A program made the position numbers and the translations under genes. A DNA stretch of 37,828 bases. Source: a bacterium BMS3Abin08 (GTDB taxonomy: Bacteria; Nitrospirota; Thermodesulfovibrionia; Thermodesulfovibrionales; JdFR-85). Below are positions 1-8,555 of this stretch, one piece after another. Location of the stretch: NCBI GenBank assembly GCA_002897935.1, contig BDTA01000106.1, forward strand, positions 1 through 37,828, written 5' to 3'. Under the pieces are notes generated by a model, which worked only from the letters and a program-made list of their open reading frames with translations, ran no database searches and was not told the origin of the DNA. Within the stretch, counting starts at the first letter, position 1. Each line of letters opens with the position of its first letter.

Positions 1-1
1 A

Positions 2-907
2 ATATGGTATGTGGACAGCCCCAGCATTATTGTAGGTGCAATCAAAAACAAGGGATCAGATAATGTGGTACTTTTCCTCTGGGATGACTCATACAGACAT
101 GATATGATTTCCATTGGCTTCAGTAATGTCTATAAGCTCCCTCTTGCAGCTGATGAAAGCATATTTAAAGCTATAAAACTCTCCAAAAAGGCATACAGGA
201 GATATTACAGCCAGGCGGCCTTTGTCGGCAACTCCATGGTAGATGCCTACAGATGGCAGGTCAGGAAAATTCCAGAGGGATTCAACGAAATTGTCGAAGA
301 GATGGCCCGACTGCTCTCCAAAAAAAGGATATCCTTTGGAGAAGTCCTGAATTTACAGGATGCACGTACTGTTGCGAGATTAAATGAACTTTCAGAAAAA
401 GACCTGGGAGCACTGGAGGCAGCGGTTTACTGGAGGGCCACCATGATCCATCGTTTAAAGGCGGTCAGAAGGCTCGGTGAATTCTCTCCTGTTATATACG
501 GCGATGATGGATGGAAGGAATTGCTCGATGATTCCTATGATCTAAGGAAGAAGGTAAATTATTATGACGTGCTTCCACTTGTTTATAACGCAACTGATAT
601 CAACTTCAACGCTACAAGCCTTCAGATGAGGGAGGCAGTGAATCAGAGGGTCTTTGATGTGCCGGCATGTGGTGCATTTCTACTTACAGATCACCAAAGT
701 GCAATTGAAGAACTCTTTGATGTGGGAAAGGAAGTAATTACGTATAAAGACAAAGAAGAGATCCCGGAGCTTGTAAAATATTATCTCAACCATGGAGATG
801 AACGCAAAAAGATTGCAGCGAGTGCTCGAGACAGGGTGCTAAGGGAGCATACTTACAAACACAGAGTCAGAAAGATAATAGAGGTAATGAAAAAAAGATT
901 CGGTTAA
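2..907 (+). CDS. CgeB-like glycosyltransferase, 5' partial
   Basis: The reading frame is open to the left edge of the window: before the GTG at 11 the codons read IWY and then VDSPSIIVG, the usual CgeB-type 'W-[FY]-V-D-x-P' lead-in. The true start is therefore outside. The C-terminal 110 residues look like the group-1 glycosyltransferase domain of the CgeB/DUF3880 family: INFNATSLQMREAVNQRVFD, then VPACGAFLLTDH, an acidic stretch and VLREHTYKHRV near the end. Family members transfer sugars, often in flagellin or surface glycan clusters (known of the family). The substrate here cannot be told. A hairpin follows the stop codon. Family assignment is fairly sure; role is inference. Confidence 0.8.
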   Translation: MWYVDSPSIIVGAIKNKGSDNVVLFLWDDSYRHDMISIGFSNVYKLPLAADESIFKAIKLSKKAYRRYYSQAAFVGNSMVDAYRWQVRKIPEGFNEIVEEMARLLSKKRISFGEVLNLQDARTVARLNELSEKDLGALEAAVYWRATMIHRLKAVRRLGEFSPVIYGDDGWKELLDDSYDLRKKVNYYDVLPLVYNATDINFNATSLQMREAVNQRVFDVPACGAFLLTDHQSAIEELFDVGKEVITYKDKEEIPELVKYYLNHGDERKKIAASARDRVLREHTYKHRVRKIIEVMKKRFG

Positions 908-917
908 GCAGTGAAGC

Positions 918-936
918 CCCCGATCAAAGATCGGGG
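918..936 (+). terminator. Hairpin after the glycosyltransferase gene
   Basis: Perfect 8-bp stem CCCCGATC / GATCGGGG with an AAA loop, 11 bases after the stop codon. It is followed by TATT rather than a clean T-run, so it is a weak terminator candidate. It also resembles the stem part of the dispersed hairpins at 14911, 25516 and 28874. Confidence 0.45.
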
Positions 937-1065
937 TATTCAGCCGGCATCCTCGCAAATAATTATGTCATCAAGACACAAAAAACCAAGACACACAAAA
1001 ACATTGAATATCCAGAGTGAACTTCAGGCTGCCATGCACAAGCAGACACGGGAGCACTGTGGTTT

Positions 1066-2049
1066 TTAAAATCTATAACTATATCCAATGCCGGCCATGA
1101 AATCAGGGGCTCCGGCAGTATTTGTGTCCTCTGAGAAAGAAATTTCCAGAGCTGATTTTGGATTAATACTGTATCTGCCGCCAAAGCTCAGAATCGTAGC
1201 AACCTCATCTATGCTTCTGATACCTGTCTTTCTAAAAGGTGACCCTTGAATAAAAAACTGCGTGTTAAGTGAAATCCTTTTGGAATAAAGCCACTCCAGA
1301 CCTACCCCACCGTAAAGATAGTCTCTCAGACTGACCGTCTGTTCAGCCCTGAAACTGTCGGTAAAGACAACACCTGCATTGAGATATGTCATGAACCTGT
1401 CACCAAGACCTTTATTTACAAGCAAGGCAATACCTCCGTCCAGAGCCCCGTTTCCATAACCGCCCTTGGGATCTCCCGTGGGAAACTCGATGAATCCGTA
1501 GATACTTATATAAGGGTCTCCGATATAGAGCGCTTTTTTTATCCCGATCTTCAAATCACCTAATGCTATCTCACCAGATTTGCCTCGAATAACCGTACTA
1601 CCGTTATGAGTGACCTCAAACAAAAAATCGTTAAGGGGCCTTTTACTTCTACCATAATCAGGGAATCCAAAGGCATCGTGATATACCTTTAAAAAACCAT
1701 CCATAATCCCACTGTTAAAGCTGATAACCGGCAGGTCAAGACTTAGCTCCATTGAATCACCAAAAAGTTTTCTTACTTGAATATCCATAACTGCAGTCTC
1801 TAAATCCATCTTAAAAGACCATTCATTTGATGTATCAACAAGATATGTGCTTGAATATGTAAAATCAAGATTCAGAGCGTTTTTACATTCAGCAGAAATA
1901 ATTGACGGGCTCCCGGCTGACAGGAATAAAGGAAGGCTATTTCTTATATTAAGAGGACCCTCAAACCCTTTAGCAATGCCTGTTAACCCGAAAAATGAGA
2001 TCAGGCACAGAGCAAGAACAGTCGGAAATTTATCAGTGCAGATTGCCAT
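1066..2049 (-). CDS. DUF3187 family outer-membrane protein
   Basis: The 327-residue protein has an N-terminal signal peptide (hydrophobic stretch about residues 10-26, LALCLISFFGLTG). The mature part begins FEGPLNIRNSLPLFL, the signature of DUF3187 proteins. The rest alternates polar and hydrophobic residues as in beta strands and ends in YSYRF, a terminal aromatic typical of outer-membrane barrels inserted by BAM. The function of the family is unknown. The gene stands alone, facing the glycosyltransferase and 46 bp from the toxin gene. No good Shine-Dalgarno precedes the chosen ATG, but the signal peptide supports it. Confidence 0.82.
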   Translation of the reverse strand: MAICTDKFPTVLALCLISFFGLTGIAKGFEGPLNIRNSLPLFLSAGSPSIISAECKNALNLDFTYSSTYLVDTSNEWSFKMDLETAVMDIQVRKLFGDSMELSLDLPVISFNSGIMDGFLKVYHDAFGFPDYGRSKRPLNDFLFEVTHNGSTVIRGKSGEIALGDLKIGIKKALYIGDPYISIYGFIEFPTGDPKGGYGNGALDGGIALLVNKGLGDRFMTYLNAGVVFTDSFRAEQTVSLRDYLYGGVGLEWLYSKRISLNTQFFIQGSPFRKTGIRSIDEVATILSFGGRYSINPKSALEISFSEDTNTAGAPDFMAGIGYSYRF

Positions 2050-2095
2050 AAATCTTATGAAAATGGTTAATTCAGACGGTTAAGAAAACCCACCC

Positions 2096-2518
2096 TTATT
2101 CATTTATAGTATCCAACACATTTATAAATTCAACCGGATTAAATATCGGTATCTCGGATTTCTTAAACCCTTTTGTGTCCCTTGTAATTATATATTCAAC
2201 ACCTAAATGACATGCTCCCACATGCAAAACCGAATCCTCAAAATCAGAAAATTTTGATTTTAATGCGTCTTCTAAAATTATACGGTTTACAGGGACAATT
2301 TCAAAAATGGATAGTAATGTTTCAATTTTATTTGCCGCTATCTCATTCCCAAGACTCTTTTGTAAAAGATAGTATATTGTTGTTATAGTAGTTGCACCCA
2401 GGTATCCTATTATTTCCGATTTCTCCACCTTAGTCATCAAATACGTTGCTTCTTCTGCAAATGGTTCTCTATCTAATAAAACATCAAGAATAATATTCGT
2501 ATCAAAAAGAACTTTCAT
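2096..2518 (-). CDS. PIN-domain toxin (VapC-like ribonuclease)
   Basis: A 140-residue PIN domain, the usual length for a VapC-type toxin. It opens MKVLFDTNIILDVLLDR with the first acidic residue at D6. The later catalytic acids are visible in DFEDSV (D95) and ITRDTKGF (D114), giving the metal-binding cluster of a Mg-dependent RNase. Its ATG overlaps the antitoxin TGA by 4 bases (ATGA), so translation is probably coupled. PIN toxins cut tRNA, rRNA or mRNA and are held inactive by the neighbouring antitoxin (known of the family). The RNA target here is unknown. Confidence 0.9.
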   Translation of the reverse strand: MKVLFDTNIILDVLLDREPFAEEATYLMTKVEKSEIIGYLGATTITTIYYLLQKSLGNEIAANKIETLLSIFEIVPVNRIILEDALKSKFSDFEDSVLHVGACHLGVEYIITRDTKGFKKSEIPIFNPVEFINVLDTINE

Positions 2519-2757
2519 AAGTGTTTTTCTTCTAAATGTTTTTTGTAATCAGATTCATCTATTTTCTTACCACGTAGTATTCCTTTTAAAGATTTCACAG
2601 CAGGTGTTATCTTATACTTCTTTCTCAATTTTTCATTCTTTATCACAGTGAACAAATCAGCAACTATTTTTGAAATAGGTTTACCACTCTTGGCAGAATA
2701 TTCCTTAGCATTTTTAATCAAATCCTCATTTAGGCGTAATGTTAATTTTGTTTTCAT
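2515..2757 (-). CDS. Antitoxin of the PIN toxin (DUF6364/RHH-like)
   Basis: An 80-residue protein starting MKTKLTLRLNEDLIKNAKEY, a ribbon-helix-helix type DNA-binding N-terminus, followed by a basic, charged tail that would wrap the toxin. The start is set at 2757 because GGAGGT lies 5 bases upstream. A TTG further up (2769) would place that ribosome site inside the gene. It is the first gene of the pair and overlaps the toxin gene by 4 bases. The upstream DNA holds TATAAT and TATAAC spaced one helical turn apart and the palindrome ATACGTAT, suitable for promoter and autorepression (inference). Confidence 0.85.
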   Translation of the reverse strand: MKTKLTLRLNEDLIKNAKEYSAKSGKPISKIVADLFTVIKNEKLRKKYKITPAVKSLKGILRGKKIDESDYKKHLEEKHL

Positions 2758-3371
2758 AATTACCTCCAATCATCTATCATATACGTATTGTTATACTAAC
2801 ATTATACGGCTCATTTGTAAAGTATTATTCCATCAAGATTTCTTTTTGAGGCAACGTGGATAGAGGTTCAAACATTCAGTTTTTTACTTGATCTTAAAGG
2901 GACAGGTGGATCGGGGAGCTTACGCTCTCGTCGATCTCTAAGAACGGTGCGAGCGAGTTTCCACACACACTGCTCAAGCCCCTGTAAAGTCTTATTTTAC
3001 AAGGCACACTTGAGATAGAAAACTCTCCCCTGACAGCCTCCTGAATATAGCCTTCCTCAATATATGAACCGTTACATAGGTCTCTCACAGTCTTTGTCTT
3101 TACTTTACTTGCCGTTATTGTCTGACAGATTAAAGTTGTACTGAAATTGGCCGATAATATATTAAGCATTAAGCACAAATTCGTATAGATGGGCGCTGTT
3201 GAAACTCTGCTGGTGGTGGTTGAAAAGTAAAAGACTCTATTGTTTTTCAAGAGTGGAATCTGTGACGTTTCCAGGGGGGCAAGTATAACTACTTATTCAC
3301 ACCCACTCATATACAAGCAATATCCATTCCGTTTAATCTCTGATTTTCCGTACTCAGTGGATTGATTTCTC
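2758..3371. other. Gene-poor gap with toxin-antitoxin promoter and intron remnant
   Basis: This gap holds the promoter region of the toxin-antitoxin pair (about 2765-2815, minus strand) and a group II intron 3' remnant (2906-2975). An open frame on the minus strand (2894-3250, 118 codons) runs through the intron RNA domains and matches no protein family that I recognise, so I do not call it a gene. The sigma-54 activator begins at 3372 without a strong ribosome site. Confidence 0.6.
2906..2975 (-). mobile_element. Group II intron remnant, domains V and VI
   Basis: On the minus strand, 2975-2942 is a 34-nt element beginning GAGC and ending GTTC, with a GAAA tetraloop closed by G-C and a CG bulge. 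This is the exact length and plan of a group II intron domain V, including the AGC triad. Three internal mismatches (A·C, T·T, T·T) suggest decay. Just 3' of it, 2936-2909 folds as a domain VI-like hairpin (GATCG/CGATC outer stem, GAGC-GTAA-GCTC inner stem), followed by AC at 2907-2906 as a possible intron end. No maturase gene is present, so this is a fragment. Basis: structure seen in the sequence; family knowledge for the consensus. Confidence 0.6.
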
Positions 3372-4784
3372 ATGCAGAAGATACTGATCATAGATGATGA
3401 AAAGCTCATAAGGCTTCTCTTACGTGAAATCCTGGAAAGCAAAGACTTCTCTATAATCGAGGCTTCCAGTGGCAGAGATGCCTTAGAGATTTTTCCGAAA
3501 GAAAGGCCCGACTCGGTACTCCTTGATCTTAAAATGCCGGATATGGACGGCATTGAGACCATGCGGAAACTGAAAAAGATTGACCCTGAAATCCCGATTA
3601 TCATAGTAACTGCATATGGTGATATTCCTACTGCGGTAGAGACAATAAAACTTGGAGCGTATGATTTCATAGTCAAATCACCTTCAACCGACAGCATTGT
3701 CTTAACCCTGAACAGGGCTGTTGAAAAGTTGGAATTAGAGAGGGCTGTAAAGAGGCTTAATACCGCCGTAGAGACATCCCTCGAGTGGTTGTTGGGCAGA
3801 AGTGATGCCATGAAAAGGATTATTCAACAGATAAAACAGGTTGCGCAGAGCGATTTTTCCATAATTATTCAGGGAGAGACAGGCACTGGAAAATCCATCG
3901 TTGCCCAAACCATACATAATTTAAGCAAGAGGGCTGAAAAGCCGTTTGTTACGGTTGATATGGGCGCAATACCGGAGAGCCTCGTTGAAAGCGAGCTTTT
4001 TGGACATGAAAAAGGCGCCTTTACAGGGGCTGAGAAAAAGAAAAAAGGGTTCTTTGATGTCGCTGATAGTGGCACTATACTGATAGATGAATTACAGAAT
4101 ATGTCCCCTTTTATGCAGAGTAAGCTTCTCAGCGTGGCCGAAAAAAAGAAGACATATCCCCTGGGCAGTACCCAACCCATACATACGGATGTCCGAATTA
4201 TTGCTGCAACCAATACGGAGATAAAAAGGAATGTAATGGAAAAGAAGTTCAGGGAAGATTTGTTTTTCAGGCTCGGTGAGTTCATAATCAGCCTTCCACC
4301 ATTAAGGAAAAGGATTGAAGACATACCATTTCTTGCCCACAGGTTTCTTACAGAAGCCGGCGCAGAGTTGAACAAACAGACAAGGGAAATATCAGACACT
4401 GCCGTCACCATTTTGATGCAATACCCATGGCCAGGCAATGTGAGAGAGTTAAAAAATGTGGTCAGAAGGGCTGTTCTCTTTTCCGACAACGGTATAGTAA
4501 GACCGGAACATTTAGACTTTTTAACGGAAGACAAATGCGGATTTAATGATACGTCCCGTGTATTGCCTCTTAAAGAGCTTTCCGCTATGGCTGCAAGGGA
4601 GGTAGAGAAAAAGGCCATCAAACATGCACTGGATCTGACCAAGGGTAATAAAACAAAGGCAGCGTCAATATTACAGATAGATTATAAAACCCTTCTTACA
4701 AAGATAAAAGCGTATAGCGTTACCTCGGGAAACCATTCCATAACTATGGAGAGGTTTCCACAAGTTTCCGATCCCTTCAAATAA
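3372..4784 (+). CDS. Sigma-54-dependent NtrC-family response regulator
   Basis: A 470-residue activator with the full three-domain plan. The receiver (1-120) has acidic D8/D9, phospho-acceptor D52, T80 and K102. The AAA+ domain (about 140-370) has Walker A GETGTGKS (168-175), the sigma-54 contact loop GAFTGA (215-220), Walker B ILIDE (236-240) and arginine finger region REDLFFR (294-300). A Fis-type helix-turn-helix spans about 421-448 (KGNKTKAASILQIDYKTLLTKI). A 20-residue tail follows the HTH. No histidine kinase lies nearby. A -24/-12 promoter begins 43 bp after its stop, ahead of the chemotaxis genes, so it probably controls them (inference). Confidence 0.95.
   Translation: MQKILIIDDEKLIRLLLREILESKDFSIIEASSGRDALEIFPKERPDSVLLDLKMPDMDGIETMRKLKKIDPEIPIIIVTAYGDIPTAVETIKLGAYDFIVKSPSTDSIVLTLNRAVEKLELERAVKRLNTAVETSLEWLLGRSDAMKRIIQQIKQVAQSDFSIIIQGETGTGKSIVAQTIHNLSKRAEKPFVTVDMGAIPESLVESELFGHEKGAFTGAEKKKKGFFDVADSGTILIDELQNMSPFMQSKLLSVAEKKKTYPLGSTQPIHTDVRIIAATNTEIKRNVMEKKFREDLFFRLGEFIISLPPLRKRIEDIPFLAHRFLTEAGAELNKQTREISDTAVTILMQYPWPGNVRELKNVVRRAVLFSDNGIVRPEHLDFLTEDKCGFNDTSRVLPLKELSAMAAREVEKKAIKHALDLTKGNKTKAASILQIDYKTLLTKIKAYSVTSGNHSITMERFPQVSDPFK
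4728..4759. promoter_or_regulatory. Inverted repeat, candidate activator binding site
   Basis: GGAAACC (4728-4734) and GGTTTCC (4753-4759) form a perfect inverted repeat, with half-sites 25 bp apart centre to centre. It lies about 100 bp upstream of the expected start of the sigma-54 promoter at 4827, the usual enhancer distance. A further half-site GTTTCC follows at 4764. It lies inside the non-conserved tail of the activator gene. Assignment as enhancer is inference. Confidence 0.4.
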
Positions 4785-4826
4785 GCAACCCCTTTAAAAT
4801 CAACGTGTTAACACGGCTTGGACGTA

Positions 4827-4842
4827 TGGCATTCCTTTTGCT
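4827..4842 (+). promoter_or_regulatory. Sigma-54 (-24/-12) promoter of the chemotaxis genes
   Basis: TGGCATTCCTTTTGCT fits TGGCAN6TTGCW with the correct 10-bp GG-to-GC spacing. It is in the 102-bp gap between the sigma-54 activator and the first receptor gene and reads toward the receptor, giving a leader of about 35 nt before the ribosome site AAGGAGG. Confidence 0.72.
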
Positions 4843-4886
4843 ATTTCAATTTGGAAAATCTGGAAAAACTATAAGGAGGCGGCAGG

Positions 4887-6512
4887 ATGAGACTGATAGA
4901 CAATATGAAAATAGGGACAAGGATAATTGGAACGGTATCCGTTCTCTTGCTTTTACTTGCAATATCCACCGGGTTCGGCATTATCAAGATGGGAAGCATA
5001 GGAGATGAAATAAAGGGAATCGCTGAAGAAGACATCCCGCTGACCGGCAAGATCACTGAAATTGCAAACAACCAATTGGGGCAGGCAATATGGTTTGAAC
5101 GTGCGTTACGATATGGGGAGGTGCTGGCCTCAAAAAAAGTTGCCGTAGCGGGTCTCAAGACCGCTGAGGATGAATTCGCAAAACTCTCCAGGCTATCGGA
5201 TGAAGCGATTACAAAGGCAAAGGAAGTTGCTAAAGAGGCGGCAAAAAAGGCTAAGACGGCCAACGCCCGGAGCGAATTCCGGGAAATAGATCAACACCTG
5301 AAGACCATCGAACAAAAACACTCCGGCTTTGAGAAGGATGTAATGGAGGCATTCCGGATGATTAAACAGGGAAACCTCCACGAGGCCGAGACCATTGCAG
5401 AAAAGATAGAAAAAGACGAAGACGCCATCGATAAAGAGATTGAAAAATTCTTAATGAAGGTTGAAAAATTCACCGGGGAATCGACACTCAGGGCTGATAA
5501 TGATGAGGAGACGGCTGTAAAGGGAATGCTGATTGCCGGTATTATCTCGTTGATTTTTGGATTACTTATGGGTGTCATGGTCACTCGCAGCGTTACCGGG
5601 GTGTTGGGCGAGGTAAAAACGGTGGCCGATACTGTAGCAGCCGCAAGCCGGCAGATGAGCGCCGGTTCAGAAGAACTCTCACAGGGGGCGACAGAACAGG
5701 CCTCCTCGGTTGAGGAGGCGTCATCGTCGATGGAGCAGATGGCCTCCAATATCAGGCAGAATGCCGACAACGCACAGCAGACGGAGAAGATCGCGGTCAA
5801 GTCCGCCGGGGATGCCCGGGAGGGCGGGAAGGCTGTAACAGAAACCGTCAACGCCATGAAGGAGATAGCGGAGAAGATATCGATCATCGAAGAGATAGCA
5901 AGACAGACCAACCTCCTGGCGCTGAATGCGGCTATCGAGGCGGCGCGGGCGGGTGAGCACGGCAAGGGCTTTGCAGTGGTGGCCGCAGAGGTGAGAAAAC
6001 TTGCAGAGCGGAGCCAGACCGCGGCGGCGGAGATCAGCGAGTTATCCGGCACAAGTGTAGAGGTAGCTGAGAAGGCTGGAGAGATGCTTGAAAAGCTCGT
6101 ACCCGACATCCAGAAGACGGCCGAGCTGGTACAGGAGATCAGTGCGGCGAGTAACGAGCAGAATACCGGGGCCGAACAGATAAACAAGGCCATCCAGCAG
6201 CTGGACCAGGTGATACAGCAGAACGCCGGGGCCTCGGAGGAACTGGCCTCGACTTCCGAGGAGTTGTCCTCCCAGGCGGAACAACTCCAAGCCTCTGTAG
6301 CTTCACTCATAAAAACCGACGGCACCGATGGCTTAAAAATCAGGCATAAAAGAAAGCCGACCCAAAAAGCTCATAAAAAAACGGCATACCATTTGCCGGG
6401 TAAAAAACCCCCGGCCCGGGTTAAAGCAGAAGACGACCCTGTAGGCGTCGCCCTTGACATGGGCAGTGAGGGCAACGGAGATGAAAGGGACAAGGAGTTT
6501 GAAAGTTTCTGA
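4887..6512 (+). CDS. Methyl-accepting chemotaxis protein without HAMP
   Basis: A 541-residue receptor: TM1 about 12-33, a helical, charged periplasmic sensor (34-212, four-helix-bundle type), TM2 213-233, then the signalling domain with hairpin tip [20 protein letters not shown] (335-354). No HAMP domain follows TM2. The paralogue starting at 16094 has about 54 more residues exactly there. The C-terminus EFESF fits the x-[aromatic]-x-x-[aromatic] tether that binds CheR/CheB in other receptors. The start has AAGGAGG upstream. It probably is the first gene of the sigma-54 transcript. The ligand cannot be told from sequence. Confidence 0.95.
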   Translation: MRLIDNMKIGTRIIGTVSVLLLLLAISTGFGIIKMGSIGDEIKGIAEEDIPLTGKITEIANNQLGQAIWFERALRYGEVLASKKVAVAGLKTAEDEFAKLSRLSDEAITKAKEVAKEAAKKAKTANARSEFREIDQHLKTIEQKHSGFEKDVMEAFRMIKQGNLHEAETIAEKIEKDEDAIDKEIEKFLMKVEKFTGESTLRADNDEETAVKGMLIAGIISLIFGLLMGVMVTRSVTGVLGEVKTVADTVAAASRQMSAGSEELSQGATEQASSVEEASSSMEQMASNIRQNADNAQQTEKIAVKSAGDAREGGKAVTETVNAMKEIAEKISIIEEIARQTNLLALNAAIEAARAGEHGKGFAVVAAEVRKLAERSQTAAAEISELSGTSVEVAEKAGEMLEKLVPDIQKTAELVQEISAASNEQNTGAEQINKAIQQLDQVIQQNAGASEELASTSEELSSQAEQLQASVASLIKTDGTDGLKIRHKRKPTQKAHKKTAYHLPGKKPPARVKAEDDPVGVALDMGSEGNGDERDKEFESF

Positions 6513-6594
6513 AATATTACTGTGTGTTATCAATCTGCTCTTTAATGAAAACACGTAGATAGAATACGCAACATACAACTCTAAAGGAGGAAAC

Positions 6595-7080
6595 ATGAGC
6601 GTAGCTGCAATGATAGAGACCACCCAGTACCTGTCCTTTACACTGGGTGACGAGGTGTTTGCCCTGGACATATCCAAGGTCCGGGAGGTGATGGACTTCA
6701 CGACAGTGACAAAGGTGCCCGGAACCCCGGAGTTCATGCGTGGTGTGATAAACCTCCGCGGTAGCGTGGTTCCTGTAGTTGATCTTCGACTGAAGTTTGG
6801 AATGTCGAAGACGGAGAAGACGGTAAACACCTGCATAGTCATAGCAGAGGTACCCCTCGACGGAGATACCACGGTTATTGGTGCCCTTGCAGATTCGGTA
6901 CAGGAGGTATTTGAGCTGAAAGCCGACCAGATGGAGCCACCTCCAAGGATAGGGAGACGTTTAGATACGGAGTTCATTAAGGGTATGGGTAAATGTGACG
7001 AACAGTTCATTATTATCCTTGATATCGACAGGGTCTTTTCCTCGGATGAACTGACCGTCGCACATGAGTCGGGCAGTTAG
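6595..7080 (+). CDS. cheW: CheW coupling protein (copy 1)
   Basis: A 161-residue CheW-like SH3-type protein (typical 150-170). Seen: TQYLSFTLGDEVFALDISKV at the start, VTKVPGTPEFMRGVINLRGS and VVPVVDLR, the conserved receptor/CheA-binding faces. It links receptors to the CheA kinase in the array. GGAGG sits 5 bases before the ATG. It follows the first receptor by 82 bp and is a close paralogue of the CheW at 17964, so the mcp-cheW pair was duplicated as a unit. Confidence 0.96.
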   Translation: MSVAAMIETTQYLSFTLGDEVFALDISKVREVMDFTTVTKVPGTPEFMRGVINLRGSVVPVVDLRLKFGMSKTEKTVNTCIVIAEVPLDGDTTVIGALADSVQEVFELKADQMEPPPRIGRRLDTEFIKGMGKCDEQFIIILDIDRVFSSDELTVAHESGS

Positions 7081-7182
7081 ATGTCTGCCGGGGGGTCGGA
7101 GTATAGGGGGTAATTTCCCGGGTCACAATAAAGACTCGATTCTCTTAACCTCCTCCTTTATCCATGTGAGACTTTTTACTTA

Positions 7183-7281
7183 GAGTCGAACAGTTGTCGC
7201 TCTTTAAGAAGGATTCCGGACAAGCCGGAATGACAAATAACTAATAACAGATGACAAATAACTGTAATTTATACACAGACC
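7183..7281 (-). repeat. MITE-like repeat, family A, copy 1 (truncated)
   Basis: Reverse-oriented relative of the repeats at 14491, 14629 and 18606. It shares GTGTATAAATTAC-type ends, TTATTTGTCATTCC and the palindromic core ATTCCGGACAAGCCGGAAT. The GTCGAAC end lacks the terminal TGTGTATAAA, so it is truncated on the left side. Confidence 0.65.
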
Positions 7282-7286
7282 CGAAT

Positions 7287-7314
7287 TAAAGTTTTTTTAT
7301 TAATTGTCCGAAGG
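7287..7314 (+). promoter_or_regulatory. Possible sigma-28 (flagellar) promoter
   Basis: TAAAGTTT, a perfect -35 element for FliA-type sigma factors, is followed after 12 bp by TCCGAAGG, which keeps the CCGA core of the GCCGATAA -10 element. The spacing is one longer than the usual 11. It lies 66 bp before the short receptor and cheY. Chemotaxis genes are classic sigma-28 targets. Confidence 0.4.
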
Positions 7315-7380
7315 TATACTTAAATAAAAAAACCGGAGCAACATCTAAAAGGACTACGGGTATAAAAAAGGTATGCTGCT

Positions 7381-8553
7381 ATGAAACGTAACTTGAAGTT
7401 ATATGGGAAAATTTTCCTGGTCTTTTTATGCGTTACCGCAGCATCCATGATAGAGCACAGGACGATAAGGGTTCTTGTAAACATAGCCATATACGCTGCT
7501 TTCATTTCAATAACCTATCAATTAATGAAGAAAAATCTGAAAAGCTTAGAGGATAACTACCTGAAAAAGGAAAAGAGACACCTCTCGGAGATAGAAGAGA
7601 CGGTGGTGCCCATGACGGGGTTCCTTCTTGAAAGGGCACAGCTCATGCCTGTATTGACCAACCAGCTGACAGAGGTAATACAACAGACGGAATCTGCAGC
7701 CCTGGATATAGGCGACCGGTTCATGAACATCGTCGAGAGGGCCCGGAACCAGGCAAGGAAGGCATCAGGTGCCTTCAGCAGGTTTGCAGGAGACGATGAA
7801 GACGGCAAGGGTGCCCTTCTCGACCTCAGCAAGAAGGCCCTCTCGGATGTAATAGAGAGCATGAAAGGCATTGCTACCGTTGTTGAACAGACCCTTGCGG
7901 GTATGGAGTTGATTATTGAAGATGCTGAGAACATAAGAAAGATAGTCTCGGAGATCGAATACATAGCGGAACAAACAAACCTCCTTGCCCTTAACGCAGC
8001 TATCGAGGCAGCAAGGGCAGGAGAGCATGGAAGGGGATTTGCCATTGTTGCAGACGAGGTAAGAAAACTCTCCGACAGGTCAAATGCCGCAGCAGATGAG
8101 ATACGAAAACTCATTACAAAGGTTGAAACAGACATGAAGGATATCTATTTAAAGACGGAAAAGAGCACCTCCGAGAGTAATGCGTTGTCTTCGGAGGCTG
8201 AAATGGTCGTGGAAGATACACTGAAAGAGATAGATGGCGTGATGAATGATGCAAAAAAACAGCTTGAAGAACTCACTGCGGAAACCGAATCCCTTGCAAA
8301 GGATATAAGTAGCATTATCATCTCCATGCAGTTTCAGGACATAACAAGGCAGCGCATAGAGCATGTGATTGAACCACTGCTCTCGTTTAAATCAGACCTG
8401 GAAAAAACAACTCAAAAGATCAGGAATATGAGTGAGAAGATTCATGAAGCACAAGGTAACGGCGGTGCGGCATGGCTTGAAAATATGTATACAATGGAGG
8501 CAGAAAGAGATGTAATGAAGAACATGCTCGATAAAGTCGGTAAGGGGAATTAA
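7381..8553 (+). CDS. Short membrane MCP with CheZ-like motif
   Basis: A 390-residue receptor with two closely spaced N-terminal membrane segments (about 9-25 and 30-49) and no periplasmic sensor or HAMP. Residues 82-120 ([20 protein letters not shown] onward) are a helical region. The signalling hairpin tip is [20 protein letters not shown] (197-216). Near the end [14 protein letters not shown] places D320 and Q324 with the same D-x3-Q spacing as the CheZ active site (DFQDLTGQ). The gene ends two bases before cheY. It may sense membrane or cytoplasmic signals and might dephosphorylate CheY (inference). The C-terminus has no CheR tether. Confidence 0.9.
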   Translation: MKRNLKLYGKIFLVFLCVTAASMIEHRTIRVLVNIAIYAAFISITYQLMKKNLKSLEDNYLKKEKRHLSEIEETVVPMTGFLLERAQLMPVLTNQLTEVIQQTESAALDIGDRFMNIVERARNQARKASGAFSRFAGDDEDGKGALLDLSKKALSDVIESMKGIATVVEQTLAGMELIIEDAENIRKIVSEIEYIAEQTNLLALNAAIEAARAGEHGRGFAIVADEVRKLSDRSNAAADEIRKLITKVETDMKDIYLKTEKSTSESNALSSEAEMVVEDTLKEIDGVMNDAKKQLEELTAETESLAKDISSIIISMQFQDITRQRIEHVIEPLLSFKSDLEKTTQKIRNMSEKIHEAQGNGGAAWLENMYTMEAERDVMKNMLDKVGKGN

Positions 8554-8555
8554 AC

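Noticed and set aside
2894-3250. Minus-strand open frame of 118 codons
   Set aside because: Runs through the intron domain V/VI structure; no known protein similarity; explained by RNA structure.
4804-4815. Perfect palindrome CGTGTTAACACG as activator binding site
   Set aside because: It ends only 11 bp before the -24 element, too close for a sigma-54 enhancer; a repressor site cannot be excluded but nothing supports it.
5291-6325. Long minus-strand open frame of 344 codons inside the first receptor gene, and a similar one at 16897-17724
   Set aside because: Serine- and alanine-rich shadow of the receptor coding strand; same pattern in both paralogues; no ribosome site or family match.
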